DNA of 64,000 nucleotides from Nemertoderma westbladi (lineage: Eukaryota; Xenacoelomorpha; Nemertodermatida; Nemertodermatidae): the NCBI GenBank assembly GCA_032718475.1, contig JAUCBJ010009113.1:6532-70531 (forward strand), written 5' to 3'. Made by a program: the position numbers and the translations under genes. The notes below the pieces were generated by a model. That model was not told where the DNA came from and made no database searches. It saw only the letters and a program-made list of their open reading frames with translations. Shown here in pieces: positions 56,423 through 64,000 of this stretch; positions within the stretch are counted from its first letter, which is position 1; each line of letters begins with the position of its first letter.

Positions 56423-57973
56423 AAACACCCTATATGGGACAAAAACAACCTATTTGGGACAAATTTAAATTAAAGCTATGATACTGAATTATATTTTCGT
56501 TTGTTTATTCCATTATATTTATAAACTATGTAAAATCATTTTGAGAAAGTCATACGCTATTTGGGACACAAACACCCTATATGGGACACAAACACCCTAT
56601 ATGGGACATAAACAACCTATTTGGGACAAATTTAAATTAAAGCTATGATACTGAATTATATTTTCGTTTGTTTATTCCATTATATTTATAAACTATGTAA
56701 AATCATTTTGAGAAAGTCATACGCTATTTGGGACACAAACACCCTATATGGGACACAAACACCCTATATGGGACACAAACAACCTATTTGGGACAAATTT
56801 AAATGAAAGCTATGATGGTGAATTCTATATTCTTTTGGGTATTCCATTACATTTCGAAACTATTTGAAATCATTATAAGCACTTCACACCCTATACCGGA
56901 CACAAACACCCTATATGGGACATAAACAACCTATTCGGGACAAATTTAAATTAAAGCTATGATAGTGGATTCTATTTTCTTTTGAGTATTTCCATTATAT
57001 TTATAAACTCGTAAAATCATTTTGAGAAAGTCATACGCTATTTGGGACACAACCACCCTATATGGGACACAAACACCCTATATGGGACACAAACACCCTA
57101 TATGGGACACAAACAACCTATTTGGGACAAATTTAAATGAAAGCTATGGTGGTGAATTCTATATTCTTTTGGGTATTCCATTACATTTCGAAACTATTCG
57201 AAATCATTATAAGCACTTCACACCCTATACGGGACACAAACACCCTATATGGGACACAAACAACCTATTTGAGTCAAATTTAAGACTTATTAAGGACTAT
57301 TTGGGATGAAGTTGAGTCTGGGGGAGGAGGTTGCGATATCACTAATTTGATTGTCATTTAATTATTATTATACGAATGTATTTAGATTTATTATATGTGA
57401 ATAAATTGCACCACATGAATAAATTGCACAATGAATAAATTTGCACAACATGAATAAATTGCACAATATGAATAAATTGCACAACATGAAATGAAATAAC
57501 GTGACCATGGTGACACTATAGCCTATAATGCATCACAGTCTTACAGGCCATTTGCAAGGCGCCCACAGTATATCTTTAACCATAACTAGGGCACATGTAT
57601 TCCAAATGCCCTTATTTAGAATGGGAATTTCCACTGTACATATACCTCAACCAGCTCTTGTCCCAAATACGTTGCTCTGTCCAGTATAGTTTGTTATAAT
57701 GAGCCCCGGATTCGTAGCTGACACTTGGATTATATATCAGTGGAATTTTCCATTAACCTTTACATTATATAGCCAATAAGGGAGATGCCTAACTTTAGGA
57801 ATGTTGGTATTGGTTCGATGACGAGGAGTTGGCTCATATGATGATTTCATTGGATGCCCCTATATTGGACAGGTTGGAAATCATTACACAACGTATTTGG
57901 GACAGGTAGGAATAATAGAAAGCCCCATAGAAGTGAAGGGAAACACCCTATTCTGGACAATGATGTAGACACT

Positions 57974-58878
57974 ACTCAGCTTAGCACGTCTTTAAATTTA
58001 GATATAATTGGTTCTTTAACCTCAATAATTATGATTGGTTAATTTAACTAAAAATTTGAATGACTGTACTCCTTCCCTTAATTAATTATTAGAATGCACT
58101 TAAATCTGCTTCAAATATTACAGTCTGACAGTAGGCGCAGGCCTACAGTACATCGACGGAAGAGTGCACTCTCAATGGTATTATTATGCCATTGTATTCA
58201 GTTCAGCCCAAGGACTACTATACTATCAGACTATATTACAGGACTGGCATACTGTTGTACTGCCTGATCCTACTTCGCTAGGGGTCCTACTAAATACTAC
58301 AAAAAGCACAAAACAAGCACAAAAAAGCACAAAAAAGTCAAGAAAAGCACAAAAAAGCACAAAAAAAGCACAAAAAAGCACAAAAAAGGTAAAAAAAGCA
58401 CAAAAAAGTAAAAAAAAAAGCACAAAAAAGCAAACTGATCGTTTATTGAGCTTATAATACAATACAGTAGAACAGATGATAGAAGCAATATCATGTAGTG
58501 CAGTAGTGTCTAGGCTACCGGAAGGATAATCACATGTCCAGTATGCTTTCATGTCATATAGCTGCCAGTGAGTGAGCACCAGCACGAGCACTTACATAGG
58601 TACAGCCCTACCACGAGCACCCAAGTGCAATATCAGGCTAATGCAGTAATGTCAGAATGTAAAGATGGTTCAATTCAAATATCAGGATAGAACTTATAAT
58701 ACTGTAATAGACTTTGTTATTGTCACATTATGTCAACTTATCAGCGTTCTGTTTAATTACTTTAATTTATTCACCGATAAATCGACATACTGTACAATTA
58801 TCACATCACGGTCTGCCCGAACCTCTCGAGTGGGTGATCGATAACGTCTGAGGACGATCGATAACGTCTGAGGACAAG
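57974..58878. other. Intergenic DNA with simple repeats, no gene
   Basis: The frame 58164-58457 and its antisense partner come from an A-rich repeat. A perfect 20-bp tandem duplication (GATCGATAACGTCTGAGGAC) lies at 58836-58875. Nothing else is recognisable. Confidence 0.6.
58301..58435. repeat. A-rich minisatellite, GCACAAAAAA units
   Basis: About a dozen imperfect 9-12-bp units of the form AGCACAAAAA, with a few AGTCAAGAAA or GGTAAAAAA variants. Confidence 0.9.
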
Positions 58879-60270
58879 CAGTTAGGTACAATGGCCAAAT
58901 CTGGCAATGATTGTGATTGCCATATTTGGCAACCAAGCAAAATTTGGCAACATTTCTGATTGCCTGATTTGGCAACTATATAAAGCCGTTGTTGCCATAT
59001 TTGGCAACTTAACTAACTCATTGAATATGGATTATATGGTTCTGCGTCATTAAGTCCTTCTATGGCAGTATGGTCATTCCTTAGATCCTGAAATGTTAAT
59101 GTTAGGCCTAGAAAAAAGGCAAAGGGGTAGGGCCAGGTTACAGGTTATACTTATACCAGTAGTGGCATATTCTAAGTTCTAACCAATACAGCAATATATC
59201 CTAATAAATGAGGTGAGAATGAGAGTCAATAACACAAACACAGACTGACTGGTGATAGTTTTTTTGCTTTTTTGACATTTTTGCTAGTAATCTCTGGCGC
59301 TGCTTGGGGAGGTGGTTCATTGTTTAGTAGTTAAAGATTGTAACTGTCTGACTGTGTAATGCTGATACAATTGCCCAGCAATCTAAATCATCCTTTACTC
59401 TATATCAGTTCAGTATATCTATCTTTCCATTCCTACATCAGTCCATACAGACATATAATGAAAATAATTTCATCCCGTTTTTCATTAGCTGATTAGGGCA
59501 TAGGCCTACTAGAAACAATTTGTTGAATCCCTTAACCTGTTAACACGCGTTTTGGTTTTCTCAGTCTTTCTAAATTTTGACACTATTTTTCTTCCGTCAC
59601 GCTGTTTCTCAGACTTTAATGCCCCCTTGCCTTCTTGCTGCCTTTTGGTGATGTTAACGTTCTGACGTTGTCAAATATTATTACGTTTATTTCCATTTCA
59701 GCCTTTGAAGCATGTGATTCTTTAGATTTGTTTATGCCTATACCATAGGCAGATAGGAGGGCCTATACCAGTCTACCAGTACGGTATCTGTTACAGACTC
59801 ATCCATCTGTCCATTAACATATTAACAACATATCAAATAGGCCTACATTCTGACATTTCATCAACTAATAATGTTTATAAATCATCACAACTCGACAAGG
59901 GTAAGCAAGATGTAAGCAATTTTGAAGTAATTTACAATGAAAGGGTTACTGACAGGGCTGCACAATAATAATTGTTGCCAAAAATGGCAACCATTATTTT
60001 TCTTTAATTCTAATGGTTGCCAAAAATGGCAATAATTATTTTAGGCACATTTCGGCCTATTGCTAAGAGAAATTCAGACGATTATTTTTTTTCTTATACG
60101 GTCAATTATATTTAAATTTCGCGCTCTTTTCACTTAACTATTAACCAAAATGCGATTTTGCTTCTGGGCGTGCGAAAATTAGAAAAACCAAAAGTTGCCA
60201 GATTTGGCAATAAACATTGCCATATGTGGCAACTTTTGAGGTTGCCAGATTTGGCCATTGTACCTAACTG
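58879..60270. mobile_element. 1.4-kb terminal-inverted-repeat element, non-autonomous
   Basis: Perfect 29-bp inverted termini begin CAGTTAGGTACAATGG (58879-58907) and end with the reverse complement (60242-60270). Just inside both ends are clustered copies of TTGCCA-N4-TGGCAA-like palindromes. No transposase frame exists and no target duplication is visible. It is probably a MITE-like DNA transposon. Confidence 0.7.
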
Positions 60271-61937
60271 TATTAGCTGATTAGGCCGCCACAGTAGGTT
60301 GCACGACCGTAGCCCGTCGGTGTTGGTAGTTCTGTAGTTGGCTATGTCAACCCTTGGCTGCTCGACCCACGAACTGCCAAACACGGAAACAGCCAAAGGC
60401 AGGGAAAAGTTGAACCGATAATTCGCGAACAACGATCACAGGGTTTGGATTAACTGATTAATTTGGAATCTGTTACCAGTTTATCTACTACTACAGTTTA
60501 TCTACTGGTAAATGGTAATTCCGTAATTATACCTGTCTGTGACTGTGATAGGGATAGCCTACCCTGCTACATGGCCCTGGCGGGTGCTGGCAGGATGCAG
60601 GACTGGGTGACGTTTGGTTGAATACGGTCAGACAGTCAGACGGTACTTGGCCGCCTGCCTGGCACCTGGAAACCTGGATGGATTATCAAATTATTGGATA
60701 CCAGGATACGTAAGTCTGTAAGTCCTACCTACCGCATGCCGCAGTACCGTACCGGTAGGCGGTAGATCAGTACATAGCAGCATAGGCAGATAGCAGATAG
60801 GCCTGCCAACCCATGCTGCCATGCTACTGTGCTACCGATAATACAAATGTTCTAAATGTGCTCTACATTCAGTACGATTACCATGTCCGCGCGGTTCTAG
60901 CCTTCGCGGACAAGTCCAGTGCTGTAGTGAACCTTACAGAATTTTAGGTACTGCAATAACAGAATAAAGTCGAAAGTATGTACCGGTACTCGGTACTGCA
61001 GTACTGGTACCATGTTCGGTATATGTCCATTGTCATTGTGTAATGTCAGACTGTACCGTCTGACCGTAGTACAAACTGAAACTTCTTAACTTCCTACACT
61101 GTAAACCCGTATGCAGTTTTTGAATTAACTTAGTTATGGTGAAACAACTTCACCATAAACGAATGGCATCGTTACTATAACAATGTTATGGTGATGTAAA
61201 CCATTAGTGAATTAGCCATTTTGCACACAAATATGTTGTATTGAATATTGTATTTTTACCATAACAATTTTGTGCTGTTTGTACCTTAGTTGTTTAGCTT
61301 TTCAATATAGACACTCAATTTCCTATTGGTCAATAGACTTTAGCGCCTTAAATTTAAGCATAGCCCCTTAACTTCGTAACTTCTGCTAACTTCTCTGCTT
61401 CTGGTACCAGTACCGGTACTGCAGTAATCTAGTAGTAACAGTAAGTCGCAGTGTTCTGGTGTTGGTTTGTCATATTCTGACATCACTTCATCAGCCAGCG
61501 CACTCTGCACTCAGACACTCCACACTCTTTCAACAGCTCAGTCTGTCATTACCTACAGCCTACCGGTCTGCCGGTACATTACTGTATTACATTTACATTG
61601 ATGTACCGGTCAGCCGGTAGCGGTAGGCGGTAGGTAGTACTGTAGTATGGTCTGACACTGACAGACCTGCAGACTCAGAGACTGACAGTAGTAGCAGTAG
61701 GTAGCCTATCCAGTTGCCAGTACAGCCGTATACAGGTATAGCTATAGGCTGATAGACCCCCTATTAGCCTACATTATTGTATTGTTATTACTGTATTACA
61801 TTAGCAATTAGGGCCTATTGTATTACATTATTGTATTAGGCCATTACTGCATTAGGCAGAGTGTTAGTTAACTTAACCATCAATCAATATATTTTGCAAC
61901 ATTTGCAATTTGTGCTTAAATAAGGCCTACCGCCCTA
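60271..61937. other. Intergenic DNA rich in ACCGGTA, no gene
   Basis: No frame has a recognisable domain. There is a perfect 10-bp hairpin with a 5-base loop at 61134-61158 (TTATGGTGAA/TTCACCATAA). TACCGGTA and TAGGCCTA strings are dense. Confidence 0.6.
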
Positions 61938-61945
61938 CCGGTACA

Positions 61946-63620
61946 CCAGGTTGGAATTCATGCTGCAAAACTCGGACGCGTACCTGCGCGAATGACCGCA
62001 AACCAGATGCGCGTTGCGCGTTTGGGTGAGACAGGTGCGCGTTCGGGTGTGAGACAGGTGCGCGTTGCGCCTCAGCGCGCAGCTCTGCCTCTGATGCGCA
62101 CCACAAATTAATTGAAATCACGAAAATACACAAAAAAAATTTCGCTCGCTGCGCTCGCATTAGTTTCTCATTTCCAATTCTTCAAACAGTCAAATCACTT
62201 CACCATAATACTGTAATACCGGCAACCGGAGCTGAATTTGTCTATTTATTTTAACTACAGTACTCTATTGTTGTATTGTTATTAGGTCTATGCTATGCCG
62301 ATGTTACGTTAGTAAACAGGTAAAGTCAGAAAGTAACAATGTATTATAAGTATGACTTAATTATAAGCCAACTGTATGTTTAAGCCTAATTGTTAGGTAG
62401 GCCTATACAAAGTATTATTGGCCTGTTGGCAGACTGGTACCAGGGCTGGCAAAGTAGGTTTTTGTAAACCTAGGTTTTTGTAGGTTTTTGTCAAAAACCT
62501 AAAATTTGAAAAAAGCCTAAAACTAGGTTTTTAGGTTTTTGATTTTTCATCTTTAATTTGCCGTTTAATTTCATGTGTACACTCAAAACAACTGACAACT
62601 ACTGCTGTACTGACACTGCTGACAGCTGAGACTGACTATCGCTTAGGCAGTTAGGTAGGTACTGCAACTGCAGTAACTGCACTTTCACTGCCACCAACCA
62701 GCTGGCTGGCTGGAGCTGACAGATGCAAGTTAGCAGTCAGACAGTCAGATGGTCAGATAGTACTGCTGTAAGTGTAAGCCTACTTTGTACAGGTTTATAT
62801 AATTGTAACTAATCTGACAATGAAACCTGACAGACTCATTCTTTCAAACAATTTTGTATCATAGTCAGATAACAGGATAGCCTGATAGCTGGATAGTGTA
62901 TCTATAAAATATAATCTTGATTCTTGACCAAATATGGCCCCATACTGCCATATAACTGTATAATTTATCTAATCATTTACCAATCAGGTCAATCTAATCA
63001 ATCAATATACAAATACATAAATACTACAAAAACCTAGCGAAATACTACAAAAACCTAGCGAAAACCTTCAAAAACCTGCAAAAACCTCCCAAAAACCTAC
63101 AAAAACCTTGCAAAAACCTAAAACCTAAAAATATTTCTGAAAAACCTATGGTTTTTGCCAGCCCTGACTGGTACCTATTTCAATATTAGTTTTTTTGAAA
63201 TTACCGGTACATGTTTTGTTTGTAATCTAAAATAATATTTTCTGTTATAAAAGCAGTGAGCCCGATGGGCCACCATAGTAGTGGATTAAAAAAATATTTT
63301 TTAATATTAACAATTTTGATGTTGCAAAAATTACATTTATTGGATTTATTATGTAAGCCTAGATTCAACGTACAGCTGTACAGACAGACAGACGTAAAGA
63401 TAAGCTTAAAACGCTCAAACTTGTAAAATAGGCTAGGAATGTAAAATTGTTCTTATGAACTGTGCGATTTTTTGAGATATGCATGACATGAGCTGCGCGA
63501 TTTTGTTTGGATTATGACATACAGACATATGATGAGGTGCGCGACGAGCCAATTTCAGGTGCGCGGTGATTTCAAAACAACAAAGCGTACCTGCGCGCTC
63601 ATGCATGAATTCCAACCTGG
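61946..63620. mobile_element. hAT-like non-autonomous element with GCGCG-rich ends
   Basis: Inverted termini CCAGGTTGGAATTCATGC (61946-61963) and its complement (63603-63620) are flanked by the 8-bp duplication CCGGTACA (61938-61945 and 63621-63628). Subterminal AGGTGCGCG-type repeats occur at both ends. The open frame 61927-62160 lies in this CpG-rich end and is not a gene. Without the nested element it would be about 940 bp. An 8-bp duplication fits the hAT superfamily, but other superfamilies also make 8-bp duplications. Confidence 0.8.
62441..63166. mobile_element. Nested hAT MITE (726 bp)
   Basis: Termini CAGGGCTGGCAAA (62441-62453) and the complement TTTGCCAGCCCTG (63154-63166) match the hAT consensus ends. 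The 8-bp duplication ACTGGTAC flanks it at 62433-62440 and 63167-63174. Many AAAAACCT/AGGTTTTT subterminal repeats and no transposase indicate a non-autonomous copy. It sits within the element at 61946-63620, so it is younger. Confidence 0.92.
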
Positions 63621-63628
63621 CCGGTACA

Positions 63629-64000
63629 TTGATTTAGTTTGCAGTTTTTTCTAAAATTTGTATCATACCGGTACTTATACGTTGATTTTGCAAAATTTGT
63701 GCGTAAATTCATTGATTTAGTTTGCAGTTTTTTCTAATATGTTTTGTCTTATTTACTGGCTGACTGGTGTCAGGATGTCACAATGCAATCATTGCAATCA
63801 CTTGTTTCAAAAGTTTTTCAATTGTCAGATTCTTCAAACCAATAAAACCATGACAGCCTGCATGATTCAGCAGAATTTCCGTGCTCGCTACGCTCACCAG
63901 CTCGCTACGCTCGCCAGCTCGCAATTTCATGACATCTGCATTTCTGCATTTGAAAACAGTCGGTTTGCCTACTTTAAATGCTGAAATGTTAAAATTTTCG
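63629..64000. other. Flank with an 83-bp-spaced direct repeat, no gene
   Basis: ATTGATTTAGTTTGCAGTTT occurs at about 63628 and 63711. A GCTCGCTACGCTC direct repeat lies near 63882-63925. The open frame 63739-63984 has no domain. Confidence 0.55.

Larger units (their letters stand above)
44336..57973. mobile_element. 13.6-kb foldback element with arrays as arms
   Basis: The outermost blocks are inverted copies: 44336-45010 matches the reverse complement of about 57296-57973 (both contain CTACATCATTGTCCAG, ATATATAATCCA, repeated GTGCAATTTATTCAT and GATATCGCAACCTCC). Inward, the left arm repeats a unit of about 147 bp carrying GTCCCATATAGGGTGTTTG, and the right arm repeats its reverse complement. 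The strands switch at about 47353-47383, where TTTACATAGTTTATAAA faces TTTATAAACTATGTAAA across 31 bases. There is no transposase. The layout resembles foldback (FB-like) DNA transposons. Many 68-residue open frames (MGHKHPIWDTNNLFG...) are repeat artefacts. Confidence 0.85.
47384..57973. repeat. Right arm of the foldback element (about 10.6 kb)
   Basis: It consists of the ~147-bp unit in GGGAC orientation, expanded by 442-bp and 3516-bp duplications to over three times the left arm length, and ends in the inverted terminal block. Confidence 0.85.

Noticed and set aside
47909-57309. Family of 68-77-residue proteins (MGHKHPIWDTNNLFG...)
   Set aside because: They are open frames of the foldback array unit, repeating exactly with the DNA period and lacking any domain.
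58915-58998. RFX or NF1 binding sites
   Set aside because: GTTGCC...GGCAAC halves are spaced further apart than the RFX consensus as I know it, and the order differs from NF1; subterminal transposon repeats explain them better.
60130-60432. 100-residue minus-strand ORF
   Set aside because: It spans the terminus of the TIR element and its flank, which a real conserved gene would be unlikely to do, and has no recognisable domain.

Overview
This window is animal nuclear DNA made almost entirely of repeats and transposable elements. Two large BEL/Pao LTR retrotransposons (a superfamily known only from animals) and a disrupted host gene with a mucin-like Ser/Thr repeat and a fibrinogen-related domain point to an invertebrate. 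Frequent TACCGGTA and TAGGCCTA palindromes would fit an aquatic invertebrate, but I cannot name the species. No bacterial-style operons, rRNA, intact tRNA or CRISPR arrays are present.

Layout: (1) 1-9905, a 64-bp satellite, 154 full monomers in perfect register and open at the window edge. (2) 9906-11740, no supported gene. (3) 11741-12665 and 41734-42231, the two halves of one host gene (short N-terminal tail, transmembrane segment, 17 copies of an 11-residue Ser/Thr repeat, fibrinogen-like domain), split by a retrotransposon with target duplication GACAC. (4) 12666-41728, outer BEL/Pao-like element, plus strand, about 12.2 kb once the inner insertion is discounted. It encodes gag, protease and only the N-terminal part of reverse transcriptase. 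(5) 16702-33600, inner BEL/Pao element of 16.9 kb, minus strand, inserted into the outer gag with target duplication CGGAC. It carries a gag-pol reading frame broken by a single stop codon, and a post-pol accessory gene with three zinc knuckles. (6) 42232-44335, small inverted repeats, a three-armed palindrome and a GTCT microsatellite. (7) 44336-57973, a 13.6-kb foldback structure whose arms are arrays of a unit of about 147 bp, with 442-bp and 3516-bp higher-order repeats. (8) 57974-64000, no gene: a 1.4-kb terminal-inverted-repeat element and two nested hAT-like elements, each with an 8-bp target duplication.

The genes do not form a pathway. The history readable from the junctions is: host gene, then outer element, then inner element. 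The inner element looks nearly autonomous (gag, protease, RT, RNase H, integrase). The outer one lacks RT catalytic motifs, RNase H and integrase, yet its LTRs differ only by a 5-bp indel as far as I can see, so it was probably mobilised in trans.
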